Shown here one piece after another: positions 24,322 through 36,160 of a stretch of DNA of 64,000 nucleotides (position 1 is the stretch's first letter; every line of letters begins with the position of its first letter). The notes beneath the pieces were generated by a model, which was given only the letters and a program-made list of their open reading frames with translations, was not told the DNA's origin and did not search any database. A program made the position numbers and the translations under genes. Source of the DNA: Anthopleura xanthogrammica (lineage: Eukaryota; Cnidaria; Anthozoa; Actiniaria; Actiniidae); assembly GCA_964019055.1 (NCBI GenBank), contig OZ025224.1, positions 7,730,194 to 7,794,193 on the forward strand, read 5' to 3'.

Positions 24322-25299
24322 GAAATTCATCCCACATGGCAGCTATAAACTCAACAATACAAAGAACTCTAACTCCGAATACAATACTTCCTGCAACACC
24401 AAGAAAGACCCAAGAAATCATCCAATAGTTGTTCAATGTTTTTGGCTCTGAATTTAGAGACTCGTCAGAAACCCAGCCCTAAAAAGACCGTTGATAAAGT
24501 CATCAGGTGACATTCTCGTACCTAGACTCAGTACTCTTGATTCAAATTGGGGAGGGTCTAGGTACGAAAATGAGCTCGAGAAACGAGAGAAATATTGATG
24601 TTTGAACATTTTTTGTCCTGTGGGGTTTCAAGGGAATGTTAGGGAGGTGGCTGTTAACTTGAAAGACAATATATAGCTCTCACTTTAACTTCATATGAAA
24701 AAAAGCGCGAAATATATCAGGCGCATGCGCGTTGTGAAGACTTAGATCAGCGGTTTTTCCTATGAAAATTGATATTTACAAGCATGCGCAGAAACTGTCT
24801 ACATGCTGCTTTCCCTCTAGATTTTATAGATGACTCGTTATTCTTAATTTTAAAACTCAAATGGGGTTATTTGTCAACCAATCCCCCCCCCCCCCCTGCA
24901 CCCCAACTCATATCCCCCTTGGATCCACTAGCTTTAGTAGACATTAATCAATTCAAAATCAAAAAAACACACAACACAAAACAACAGACTCCCACCCACA
25001 CACAAAGAAGAAAAGTGAAATACTTGCATGGGGATAGTCAGGGAACTTTTCATAGGAAGTATTTCAAACTATAGAGCTGTTAAGTTGTGACGTATTTTCG
25101 GGTTCAACTGCTTACAAAAACCGCGAAAATAAAGCAAACATGTTTTCAATGATTTAACCTCCACCTAAAACAGTTAGAACTTTAGACATCAAGTTCTATC
25201 ACGAAGAAAAAGTAAAAAAAATCTTTATAAAACTGCTTTTGGTTTTGGACCCGGAAGTCGTTTTTTCGTTCGATTGCCGTCACACTTAAAAGCTCTAAG

Positions 25300-25560
25300 G
25301 AGCAGGCGTAGCTCAGTTGGTTAGTGCGCGGCCTTCGGAGCTAGAGGTCCACGGTTCGATCCTCAGGATCTCCACGTCTGTTTCGACTTCTCTCTGTTCT
25401 GTGTAGCTTTAGCTTTAAATACCCGTAATAAGGAGCACTGATAGCTTGAGGAGGTAAAGGGCGCACCTTCGATCGCTTAAAACATGAGCCGCTGGCTCGG
25501 GAGAATTGGGCAACCACTCCCCGCGCTTCGAAGTAAAATATTGGCTTTACCTGGCTTTTT
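25300..25560 (+). repeat. tRNA-derived SINE-like sequence
   Basis: GTAGCTCAGTTGGTTAGTGC is a textbook A-box and D-arm, and GGTTCGATC is a B-box. The T-stem arms around it (CACGG and CTCAG) do not pair, and no acceptor stem can be formed. It is therefore a tRNA-derived repeat or pseudogene. Confidence 0.6.
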
Positions 25561-25612
25561 ATAGGAAACCATATTTATTCCCAATGGTCACACTCTACTC
25601 GATCCTATAAAC

Positions 25613-25775
25613 CTTTACAGCTTGGACGTAATATTTTCCCATTTCAGACCACGTGTCATTCTCTAGATAATAAGATTCTTTGTTTGAGTTGTACCCATAT
25701 TCATGTGTTTTCTCATACACTACCGTTAAACAAAGTAATGATACTCTAGGGAATGACACGTGGTCAGAAAACATT
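25613..25775. repeat. Inverted-repeat element
   Basis: GACCACGTGTCATTCTCTAG at the left pairs with CTAGGGAATGACACGTGGTC at the right. The left end with its flank recurs at about 51770-51820. Confidence 0.6.
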
Positions 25776-25785
25776 CAGCCAAGCC

Positions 25786-26124
25786 GAATAGACCTTTTTC
25801 CAAAATGGCGGTTGAAAACTCAAATGAGTGAAAATTAAAAGCCAATACCAGCACTAGAAAGAGCACCTTTACTTTAGTAACCCTACAAAGATTCATTCTG
25901 TCAGGTGTTATATCGGCCGAGAAGCATATTTTGAAAATCGACAACCATACAAACGTCTGTAAATTTGTCGATTTTCAAAAAATGTTTTCTCGGCCGATAT
26001 AACACCTGACAGAATGAATCTTTGTAGGGTTACTAAAGTAAAGGTGCTCTTTCTAGTGCTGGTATTGGCTTTTAATTTTCACTCATTTGAGTTTTCAACC
26101 GCCATTTTGGAAAAAGGTCTATTC
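25786..26124. repeat. Foldback MITE-like element, 339 bp
   Basis: Almost the whole element folds on itself. GAATAGACCTTTTTCC at the left pairs with GGAAAAAGGTCTATTC at the right, leaving a loop of about 20 bases near 25955. Confidence 0.85.
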
Positions 26125-26288
26125 GAAAGATGTATTTTATAAAGAAGCTAGACCTGGTAGAGCTATTGAAAGAACCACAGCAGCGCTAGAGAGGGGAGTG
26201 TGGAAAAAGGCTTGGGATAAGAAGAAGAGCAACCGCTAAAATAGTAGAAAAGCGTTGGGTAAAGGTCCGAACTTTACAGTTTTGAACT

Positions 26289-26327
26289 GAAGTGACTGAC
26301 AGGGCAGAAAAACGCAGCGCATGCGCA
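26289..26327 (+). repeat. Left target-site duplication and TIR
   Basis: GAAGTGACT (26289-26297) is followed by the 30-bp TIR (26298-26327). Confidence 0.9.
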
Positions 26328-27526
26328 CGAGACATTCTATCGAATTTATTTCAAAATGGCGGACGAACTAGAGGTGATTGAAGAGAGTCTTCAAAGGCAT
26401 TTTGTAGCTTTTCTGATCAAGTAATTAACATCTACTCTTCACAGTTAGATTGGGCTATATAAGAAATGTTTTCAAGGCTACTAGCCTTCACTGTATTAGC
26501 CAACAACTACTCGCTATAGATGCTCTTCGTTGAAGCCTTCAGACGAGAGAGGATTTTTATCGAGTTCGTGGATGTGCGACGAAAAATCTCAACTATAAGG
26601 TCGTATATAGAAAAATAAGGTTGAAAATACACCAGCGACTACATTGATAAATATTATACAAAATATCAAATGCGCATTTTTTTATTTTGATGCGCATTTT
26701 CAAACGAAGGATTTGAATTCAGGTCGCTGCTAGTACTAAATACTGACACTTCAACAACACCAAAGCAGTTTATTATGATTTCTTCTCTGACACAAATGTT
26801 TATATAATGGTGCTAATAACCTACCAACCTGTATTATATTCTTTATCAAGTGATCAATTAAACTTAAGCTTACATTAAACGTCTTGATAGTTGTAGTTCT
26901 TCGCTGTGAATACGCTCGCACCGCTCGCACAACAAAAGTAAAAAATGGCGCCAAAAATGTGGCACGCGCTTCCACCGTTTCCCGCCTTTTTAAAGAAGCC
27001 ATACAAATGTATTTTTTGTCCACACAAAAACATTTCAAGTATTCAATGTTACGTTCATCAAAATGAATGGCGACAAAATCTGTGTTTTTTCGCCTCGTTC
27101 ACGGAATTCGAGTGACAGTTGTTCTGTTAGACTAACTAAAGTGAGTGGACAAGAAGCTAGAGGGTGTGGTATTCGATACGAAACAGTTATTTGCTTCAAA
27201 CACCTACAAGACAAAAAAAGAAACGATAGTCTGATGTGCTGCTATCCTTTAAAGGAGACCACAAATTGTAGCGGTCAAAAAGTGCCGTGTCCAACAAGAC
27301 TTTTTCAAGTTTTTGACGAGATTGGGAATGAAACAGGTACCCACATTTGTACTAAGCACCTAACGATTGCAGACAGTTCTTCGGAAATCAAGTCTCATGA
27401 AAACTACGTCGGACCAAGTTCAAGAAAAAAGGTATTTTATACAACAAAACTGTAAAAAAAAAATGGGGGGGGGGGGGGGGAAGGAATACATAAAACAAAA
27501 ACAGAACAGAAGCAATACAAAAATAC

Positions 27527-28245
27527 TTTTATTATATATATAACTAGAATTTCATACAATAAATCTCTATTATAAAAATCTCTATGCTTTATATTTCACT
27601 GGTGAAAAATGCAATACGACCAATTAGCATCGCGTACAGCTTTTCACTGTGTAAAAATATAACCAATCAAAATTTAGAGTTGACCAAACCAACCAATCAT
27701 AAAAAGAGCAATTGTGACATTTGAATGGCTTCCCGCCAAAGCAAAGTTGTGTTTTCTGTAGCTTTGTTGATGTGAACAAAATGGCGAGTCGTTTTTTGTC
27801 ACTAGATGTGCCGGTAGATGAGTTTATTCAAAACCAAGAAAACAAAAACACACTAAGCAAGACGAGAGACCTGGCTTTATTGACTACATATCTTGAAACA
27901 AAAAATGTGCAGCAAAACCTGGAAGAAATCCAGCCAAGAGATTTAGACGAGCTGCTTCTTTGCGTGAAGAAACAACAACAAAGCGCCGCCGTTATTGCAT
28001 CTTGGATTCGCCAGACAGCGACTAATTATGAAAAACAGTACATTTTTGATATTTATATTGACTTTTTGTATATTCATTTTCCTTTTATAAACTGACATGA
28101 GGAGTTTTTCAATTTAATTATGTACAGTTGCATGACATTTTAACTTATAAACTTAAAACTTACGAAAGTTTCGACAAAATTTGTCATTTTTATTCAATCA
28201 AAATAAACGTGTTTGTATGTGAATTCTAGTTATATATATAATAAA
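27527..28245 (+). mobile_element. Nested 0.7-kb element with Crypton-like N-terminal ORF
   Basis: Imperfect terminal inverted repeats contain ATTATATATATAACTAGAAT (left from 27531) and its complement (right, ending near 28241). Between them an ORF starts at 27781 with MASRFLSLDVPVDEF, then QENKNTLSKTRDLALL and EIQPRDLDELLL. This is the pattern of the N-terminal SAM-like part of Crypton/KIAA1958-type (DUF3504) tyrosine recombinases, as remembered. The catalytic part is absent; the ORF ends at 28095. It lies inside an intron of the transposase remnant. Confidence 0.55.
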
Positions 28246-28254
28246 GAGAAAACA

Positions 28255-28389
28255 TCATAGAAAGTGCTTTGTACGGGGCTATATTCACTCGTTGTTTGTG
28301 TAAAAACACTCACTCGCTCGAAGACTCGCTCGTTCGTGTTTTACACAAACAACTCGTGAATATAACCCCGTACGCCGCACTTTCTATGA
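28255..28389. repeat. Foldback MITE-like element
   Basis: TCATAGAAAGTGC at the left pairs with GCACTTTCTATGA at the right; the inner arms contain GTACGGGGCTATATTCACTC and its complement with few mismatches. Confidence 0.8.
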
Positions 28390-29917
28390 AGTAATCTATA
28401 TTTATTACACATTACAAAACATTTTGACAATTAACAAAATTAGATAATTTTGAGACCTTTATTTTAAAGACAAAAACATGTACTGATGATGACAAGCAGG
28501 GTGAGATTGAAGACATGAAGAAGAGGATTGAAGAGCTTGAAAGTGAAAATGATGTACTAAAAAAGAAATTGGAAGGTACCTACAAAATAACAAACATATT
28601 TCACAATAAATAACAATTACTGTTATTAATACATGTACTGTTTTATTTTTATTTTTTGAATTTTACAGCTTCATCACTAAAAATTAAAGTACAAAATTTC
28701 CACAAGGCTTTAACCCTACATTACTCTGATAATGGAAAACCACTGTATGACCCAAGAGACTTGAAAAGCTTTAGTGAATCATGTGCCCCTGGTCTGTTCG
28801 ATGAAATATACACATTAATAACAAATGACGACCAAAGAAGAGTAGAAAAGAATAAGCCAAAAAAAGAGAAACAACATCTACAAAGGACAGTGTCAATACT
28901 ACACAATTTCTCATTTTTTAGAAATCAGGTAATGATCCATCAATACAATCATATAAATGTATTTTAAAAAGAGGATTGCTTTGATTCTCTACCAATTCTT
29001 GAATCAGTATACTGATATTCTGATAGTTTAAAATATTTTAAAATATAATTGTAAATTAAAATAAATACCAATTAAGAAAGCTACATGACTGTGAGGCATT
29101 TTGATTTACAGAAAAACAACAAACTGCAGAGTGATTGTGGCCTTTTTCTATTGATGCATGGTGCTTCTGAGCAGGCAATGGTTACAGGAATTATATTATA
29201 CTATGTGGTCGTGCTGCTGAATATCTAATAGATAATTTTGCAGACATATGGAATTGCACCAGTGAAGTAGTCAAGCTACCAAAAGGAAAAAAAAAGTTTC
29301 AGGTGATTTTTTTCTCAACAAAAATAAGAAACCTATTTTTAATTTTATTTTTTCGGCATCTTAAATCTTACTCATTGTAGAATACTACCAAATTAGAAAC
29401 TTGTTTTTGATAATTAAAATTATTTCAACAGCCATACTATTTACCAACCTTTGATGCAACTGTTGACCAACGATGTCTGCCACTAGGCTTTACATGGACA
29501 AAAGACCATCCAGAGCATGATAAGCTTTGCCATATATCAACATGTGCAGATAAGAGCACCAACATCCAGGTCCTGACATGTGGTCACTCATTCCATCACA
29601 ACTGCTTTAAGGATAAGTGTCCAATCTGTCTACCTAAATTACAAGAACAAATGAGAAAGATCGCCACAACTTTTAACTTGGGTCTGTTAAAAGATAAAGA
29701 TGAAGAGAAACAAGATGATGATGACAATGATGATGACAATCAAGATGATGATGATAATGATGAAACAGATGAAAAAACAAAAGAATACTACTCATCTCAA
29801 CAATTTAAAGATAGTCTTATTGCACGTTTCCATGCCCGCATTTCTGAACAATGACTAACTATATTCAGAATTGCTAACTATATGTCAATTGTAAATAGTA
29901 GATTTTGAACAACTTAA

Positions 29918-30019
29918 AGATATAAATAATATTGAGAGTAAAGCTTGATTATATTAAACTGTCTTATAGTGTACACCGAAACGTCGCTTTGTGTACTCTC
30001 AATATTATTTATATCTAAA
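29918..30019. repeat. Small foldback element
   Basis: GATATAAATAATATTGAGAG pairs with CTCTCAATATTATTTATATC downstream. It lies just after the transposase remnant's stop codon. Confidence 0.65.
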
Positions 30020-30151
30020 ATGTAAATAGTAGAAATTTAAGCTTAATGGTAGAAAAAATAATCAGACAAACAATCTAGAATGAGCACAATGTACATAGAT
30101 ATTTTTTAGTACAAAAATAAATGAATGAACTTACCTTTTAGTGTTGCTCAC

Positions 30152-30264
30152 GTTCCACCACCAGACCAATAATTATTCAAATCATCCAGTTTAGGTTTCA
30201 CGAGTCGTGTTAAAAATGAAGTATAATCTCTAAAATACTCGATTGATAAGTTCAAAAAGGCCAT
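30152..30264 (-). other. Possible isolated minus-strand first exon
   Basis: A minus-strand ATG starts MAFLNLSIEYFRDYTSF and runs 113 nt to a good GTGAGC donor. No following exon was found to the left, and it is not part of the palindrome. It could be a leftover of another gene of the element, or chance. Confidence 0.2.
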
Positions 30265-30649
30265 ATTTTCCCCTTAAAATCAGCCACAAACTTAATTTGT
30301 ATCACATATAGATTAAAAGTATGGTAAATCGAAGAGAAATAGAAAATTCTTCTTTAGCTCGAAGTCGTTGCACCATGCGGTCACCGGCGAGAAGTTGGCC
30401 CGGCATTCGGCCCGGGATTCGCCAGCCGCGGATTCGAGAAACATAAACCTATTTTACAACATGTTTTCGAAACAAACCTCAACCTAATTTATTCTATAAT
30501 TGTTCACAATACAATATCGCATTCTTATCACAAAAAGAATTGTTATTCTTATAATTGAATTTGGCTCGGCATACGTTCGCTGGCGGCACTTGGAAAATTT
30601 CACACGTGCTGAAGAATTCAAGGAGAAATTGAATCTCTAATAAATTTTC

Positions 30650-31610
30650 CGCTTTTTATCCCCTAGCATTAAAACTTCTTGAAACACCAAAACAATCATT
30701 CATAAGCCCATTGCAAGTGATTTTGAGTTATTTCAATATTCATTTTTACACTTTTTAAGACGTCTTATCGGTGAGTTTTCACGAAAAATTCCACATTTTA
30801 AACCTTAATAACTTTTACACTTTTCCTTCTACATCCATTAAACTTTCACAGCATATTCCTCATACATCGCTTAACCCATTGCAAAAGGTTTGACGTAATA
30901 CAAATCTTTGAAAGCGCTTCAAAAAAGTTGCCGTAATCCCTTCTTGGTCCCACCGCCCTCCGGGGCACTTTGAAAATTTCACTTTTGCCAGAGAATTCAA
31001 GGACAAATTCAAAGTGTAATAACTTTGCTGTTTTTAACCCTATAGCCTTTAAACTTCGTAAAATGCCACAAAAATAGTTAGGAAACCCATTGCAAGTGAT
31101 TTTGAGTTATTTTAATCTTCATTTTTACACTTTTTGAGACGTCTTACCGGTGAGTTTTCACGAAAAAATCCACATTTTAAACCTTAATAACTTTTACACT
31201 TTTGATTCTACATCCATTAAACTTTCACAGCATATTCCTCATACATCGCTTAACTCATTGCAAAAGGTTTGACGGAATACAAATCTTTGAAAGCGCTTCA
31301 AAAAAGTTGCCGTAATCCCCTCTTGGTCCCGCCGCCCTCCGGGGCACTGAAAATTTCACTTTTGCCAGAGAATTCAAGGACAAATTCAAAGTGTAATAAC
31401 TTTGCTGTTTTTAACCCTATGGCCTTTAAACTTCGTAAAATGCCACAAAAACAGTTAGGAAACCCATTGCAAGTGATTTTGAGTTATTTTAATCTTCATT
31501 TTTACACTTTTTGAGACGTCTTACCGGTGAGTTTTCACGAAAAAATCCACATTTTAAACCTTAATAACTTTTACGCTTTTAATGGTCCCGCCGCCCTACA
31601 GGGCACTTTG
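30650..31610. repeat. ~378-bp tandem repeat, about 2.6 copies (left arm)
   Basis: Units share AAAACTTCGTAAAATGCCAC, GTGAGTTTTCACGAAAAA and CCGCCCTCCGGGGCAC. The mirror array is at about 41035-41995. The spacing of the GTGAAAACTCACC motif there is 376 and 379 bp. Confidence 0.75.
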
Positions 31611-31875
31611 TAGAACTGGGTAATCTATCTCAAAAACACTCAAACAATAAGCAATAGATTATATAACAAGGATTAGGAGTTATTTTGGTCTTGGAGCGAC
31701 TCAGTTTTCTACGCGAGACCACTAAAGTTGAGTCAAAATTCATAGTTACAAATAGCATTTTCGGCGGACTTTGGAAATTTTTCTCCGAAATGAAACGTTA
31801 TTTTATAAAACCAACTATACAGTTATTCTCAGGAAAGATTGCTCTATCAAACTTGAAAGTATGAGCGAAATCGAA

Positions 31876-34423
31876 TTACAGACATCCACTCATAAATGCT
31901 TTTATACGTGAAGCACACTTGTTTTTCCATGATTTGTTTTGGCTTGAAGATGATGGTAATCTTATAGTGGTTCTTGCTGTTTCTGTCACTTGAACATTGA
32001 CATCTTCAGGGCTGACAGTGCTCATCAGAATTTCTACCATATTCTGATACATGGCCGTTACACTACCAACGTCTCTTGCACTTGTTTCTACATAAGGAGA
32101 CTTGATGTTGCTAGCATATTCAACGGCGCTTTCTTGTGGAACGAAAACATCTGGATCAGTAATTTTGGATTTCCTTAAATCCACTTTGTTTCCAACCAGC
32201 AGCATCGGCAAGTTTTCATTGTTGTTATATTTTTTGAGCCTCTCTATCCAGAATGGCAAACTTCGAAGTGATACTTTGTTAGAAACATCATAGACCAGAA
32301 AAACACCATCAACATCGCGGTAATAAGTTGATGTCAAGCAAAAGTATCGCTCTTCTCCTGAGGTATCCACTATTTCCATCCTTACGACGTTTTCATTGTA
32401 CTCAAAATAATGTACCGCTGGTTCTATTTTCACTGTAGCTTTCATCATAGCTGTGTCTATATCAAAGACCGGGTTTCTCAACAGCTCAAATAGACTTGTC
32501 TTTCCAACATTATGATTTCCAAGAAGTAGTACTTTGAAGTGATAATCATGAGCTGGCCTCTGACACACTCTCTCAAAAGTGGGAGCTTGCTGTGCCTTTT
32601 GACGCTCTCTTTCATCTTTGATTTTTCCCAGTTTAGTGACTAATTCGCTTGCACTTGGTCTGCTAGAACTCTTGTCTTGAAGACACTTGATAACTAGCTT
32701 TTTTAGTTTGTCCTCTTTCATCTCGTCGATGTCTTTTTGCCTTCTCTTTTTTTCTGAAAATTTCCCTTTGGTACAAATTTAACAAAAGTTAGACGGTATA
32801 TTTTATATATGTTACATACAATATGAGTGTCCAATTTGTGTGGCTGGTCTGTAAGAACGGTCCCAAAGCATGAGAGGGATGGGGGGGGGGGGGGGGGGGG
32901 GCGGAGCCGGGTGATAGTAAAGCCCATAAAGATCGGACTGGAGTATTGTATATTGCTTATCAAATGTCTAGGAGTATAATTTCTACTATTTTTTTGAGAT
33001 TCAAGTGGATTTGACAGACAGAAAATCCATGTTACAGTCAAAAAGGCTCAAGCGTACCCCCCTAGGTTCCATTATTGATTTTATTATTCGAATATTGAGT
33101 TGATTATTCACTTTGAATTTTCATTAATAAATCGAAGACTCCAAACTTCACATTCAATTCAAAACTAAAATTCTAAGGGATGGCCTTTCTGGGGAGTTTT
33201 TCTACCTTGGCCGTGACAATTATTGAAGAATCGAATCAAAACTTAAGTATTAATATACAAGGCCAAATATTTAACTGCCCTCACTAAAACGTTCAGTCTA
33301 GCGGACCAAACGCCAAGCGCGCGGGCTGTAAATGCATTTACCGCCCTGCTTCGACCTGAAACTTAAACTTAAACTTAAACTTTTGATATTGAATATAATT
33401 TGGCCTTGTATATTAACGATAATTGTGATTTAATTAAGTGAAATAAGATATTATTAAAAATATATATCATAATAATTGGTAAGGTCTAACTGATATGTGA
33501 GAAAAATTATAATTTATAACACATATGACATAATTAATAGATTTCTCCTATAATACGGGAATATGAGCGAAGGAAGTCGAATCAGTCAGTTTCCGACGGC
33601 TAGTCGCGAATAGTGCGAATCATCATTATTCGGGACTATTCGCCACTATTCGTGACTATTCGGGTTTTATCACTAGCCGTTTCCGTTGTTATCGTTGCTT
33701 CGATTTTCGATATTTTCGTTTGGTATTTAACTTATCTTTACCTTTTGCAGGCAAAACACAAACACGAGGTTCGTGACCAACGCTCATTTCCAGCAGCACC
33801 ACTCCAAAGGAAAAAATATCAACGCTAACCTCATACATCCCCATACGGGTTTCAGGAGCAGCATACAAGGGCGTACCTGCCCTTGGGGTTGCTAAATCGT
33901 CTTGGCCAGAAAGCAATAATTTGGCAAGTCCCAGATCTGCTATCTTTGGCTGGTCGTCCTTTGATAACAGAATGTTTTTAGATGCAAGATCTCGATGAAC
34001 CACAGAAGGAGTCAGTTCATCATGTAAGTACTTTAAACCTTTAGCGACTCCTAGAGCGATTGACACTACTTTCTCTGGACTGACTTTAGGAGTGCTTGTG
34101 GATTTCTTTATGTAATGCATTAGATCACAGTGCATTAGCTCCATAAGAATAGCTTGTGGGTCAAACTTCATCGTGTGTATTTTGACGATGTTTGGATGGT
34201 CCAACGCTCGTAGTGTTTCCCACTCTTCCCTTAATCCTTCAATAACTTCTGTTTTGAGGAATTCTTTATGAATTCGCTTGGCAGCCACCACCGTCACCCT
34301 TCCATTTTCATCTTTCCATTCAGCACGCCAAACGTTGCCGTACGATCCTTCTCCAATTTTCTCGTTATAAATAATCCTTTCTTTTGGTTTTCTTAAAGAA
34401 GCGGTTGAAAACTCTGTACTCAT
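31876..34423 (-). CDS. Kinase-Rab-like GTPase fusion protein, left-arm copy, 519 aa
   Basis: Mirror copy of 38218-40770. Exon 1 is 33742-34423 and exon 2 is 31876-32753, on the minus strand, with the same GT-AG splice sites and stop. The two exon translations are identical to the right copy, although the intron differs in the length of its G/C homopolymer and a few bases. The two genes are divergent from the palindrome centre, each with about 1.7 kb between its start codon and the spacer. Identical coding sequence argues for recent duplication or ongoing gene conversion between the arms. Confidence 0.8.
33254..33421. repeat. MITE-like insertion in the kinase-GTPase intron (left arm)
   Basis: Ends TAATATACAAGGCCAAAT and its inverted partner enclose AAACTTAAACTTAAACTT repeats. 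The same insertion is in the right arm at 39225-39392, so it predates the arm duplication. Confidence 0.6.
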
Positions 34424-34879
34424 GATGATTTAGGGGAACAGTACGTATTTCCTTCTTAGTTATGGTTTGAATTTGTGGATGAAAAAAATACTAAAGAAGA
34501 AGATAAGTTTATACATTTGCAAATATACCTCACCTTGACAGGTGTTGCGTTGTATTCATAATATGAACATCTTGAAACCAAGATTTCCAAGAAAAACGAT
34601 TGTTGACTCCAAGCTCCCATCATGCTGTTGGAAATCTAATAAGTAAAAAGACTCTGGGATAGGTGAAATCCATATGCAAATCAAAGAATGTTGTTGCTAA
34701 CTCTATTATGATTGTCAACAATAAACTTGCCGTATAAATTAAATCCTCGTCTCGATTTGAGCAGGTGGACGTTGCCAAAATCCAGAATGGGGAATGAGAA
34801 CTGAGGAATAGAGATTGTACAGTTTAGTTTGAGGTTCCAGGCTTGTGTATTAGAGTGGTTTGGCCTTTTAGCAATACAA

Positions 34880-35560
34880 TAAAGTCCAATATCTTAGACG
34901 ATCGAGAGAGACTAGGGAGAGTAGCATAAAAACGAGGCATCCAGGCCACATCAATCTATCATACAGTGTTATTTTATCATTATGGCGCAAAATTGAGGTG
35001 TTCCTGAATGTAAGAAGAAAAATGTATACTTCGTATAGATGCCATATAATACACCTTTCCGGTAATGACATCACACTTCTTGGAAACGATGCTCCATGGC
35101 TATAGTATTTTCCCGAGTCGAGTAAAAGATTCATAAAATCGGAAAAAAAGGCAAATCAAACAAGATAATGACAACCAAGTCGAGAAAAAAAGTCAAAAAT
35201 GTATCTGAAAGTTTTCCGAAGACGATACTGGTTGCTTCATTCAGAAAAGATCCAAAATAGCTCTCTCTAAAGCAGGTGAAACCCTTGTTGTCGAAGAAAA
35301 GCAACGAAATGTCCAAACAAAAGATGAGCTTGTTTTGCTTGTTGAAAGTTATAACATCACAGAAGTATGAATAAAATCATCTACCCAGATCAAGACAAAG
35401 TTTTTAAATAAGAAAAGCTTGAGGATGAGAAGAACAACAGCAAAGTAAGCGATGCTAAAAGAACTGTAATCATGAAAGCTGTCCACCGAATCGCTTGAAA
35501 ACCGTTCGAGAGCAAACCTCAACACCAAGATATTTTTCTCCATGGTCATGATGAATTGAT
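34880..35560 (+). pseudogene. Possible decayed ORF in the palindrome arm (left copy)
   Basis: The plus strand has broken but protein-like reading stretches: VQYLRRSRETRESS, then KVKNVSESFPKTILVASF, then ALSKAGETLVVEEKQ with a stop after YNITEV, and KLEDEKNNSKVSDAKR. Frame changes separate them. The hydrophobic minus-strand frames in the same place look like their antisense shadow. The same sequence occurs inverted at about 37092-37770. No family was recognised. Confidence 0.25.
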
Positions 35561-36160
35561 TTAGATTTTAATTACATATACTAATTTCCTCTTCTAGTTT
35601 AATAATGCAGAGTTTCAGTGATTTTCATCGAAAACAGAGCCTGAAAACGTACTTTGTTAACTTCAAATGTTAGGTAGAGAACTTGGTTTCGGCAGGTTTT
35701 CATTTCGCTTGGATAATATTTTACAATATACAATAATTTTTCCTTTTCCTGTGCCGTTTAGAAATTGTTTAGAGTGTCCCGGATATTAACAGTTTTTTGT
35801 CCTGCAAATAAGTGTTAACAAAATCAGTTCTCACTACACAAGTGGCGATGTTTTATTTTGAAAACTGACTCTTTTTCTCCTCACCTTCTAGCTAACTTTT
35901 CTCATTGTTTAGCGTCCAGTGGAAATTTTTGATAGCTTAAGGTGGCTTCCTATAGTATTCTTCAGACCATACCTTTCATTTTCATTTGGCTTATTTATAG
36001 TCTAAACTTACACCTATATACTTGGTTTTTGGACCAGTGATAATGCTTGGATGAAAGTTTGGATTGATGTCAGTTTTAGCTTGATTGGCGTTACCTTGGC
36101 AACGATAAACAAATATGGTCGAAATTAGTTTTTGTAGAATAACTCTAAAACACGATGAGA

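Larger units (their letters stand above)
24330..26297. other. Intergenic region left of the large element
   Basis: No exon chain was recognised. It contains a small foldback (about 24508-24580), a poly(C) run near 24886-24898, a SINE-like tRNA-derived sequence at 25300 and two inverted-repeat elements. Confidence 0.55.
26356..29854 (+). pseudogene. Internally deleted transposase-like gene with C-terminal RING-like domain
   Basis: Probable exons: 26356-26420 (starts MADELEVIEE, join to the next exon unresolved), 27063-27431 (Cys-rich, with CCYPL, CPTRLF and THICTKHL), 28470-28575 (coiled coil), 28669-28928 (ends RTVSILHNFSFFRNQ), 29112-29302 and 29432-29854. From 27063 the intron phases match. 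Within 29112-29302 an internal deletion near 29200 joins the front (LQSDCGLFLLMHGAS) to a later piece (CGRAAEYLIDNF) one base out of frame, giving a stop; the catalytic core is missing. The last exon has a RING-like CGHSFHHNCF...CPIC and an Asp-rich stretch. The layout resembles large transposase-like proteins common in cnidarians (DUF6589/KDZ-type, from memory). It sits just inside the left TIR, so it is likely the element's own transposase remnant. Confidence 0.6.
30383..36160. repeat. Left arm of the 12-kb palindrome
   Basis: This 5.78-kb segment is the reverse complement of 36492-42263 with only scattered differences: single bases, poly(G) length near 32881, and an 11-bp insertion near 34445. 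The arm starts at ACCGGCGAGAAGTT and ends at CACGATGAGA. It carries the kinase-GTPase gene on the minus strand. Confidence 0.93.

Noticed and set aside
23622..24348. Long open frames of about 190-220 aa on both strands
   Set aside because: They are created by a 33-bp minisatellite whose period is a multiple of three; there is no splice context, signal or conserved start.
25310..25385. tRNA gene
   Set aside because: The D-arm and B-box are good, but the T-stem does not pair and no acceptor stem forms.
26140..26240. Possible C-terminal exon (VFYKEARPGRAIERTTAALE) just left of the large element
   Set aside because: No upstream exon or clear acceptor; too short to separate from chance.
26945..27120. 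Overlapping frame with KCIFCPHK resembling a zinc finger
   Set aside because: It overlaps the better-supported Cys-rich exon in another frame and has no matching splice sites.
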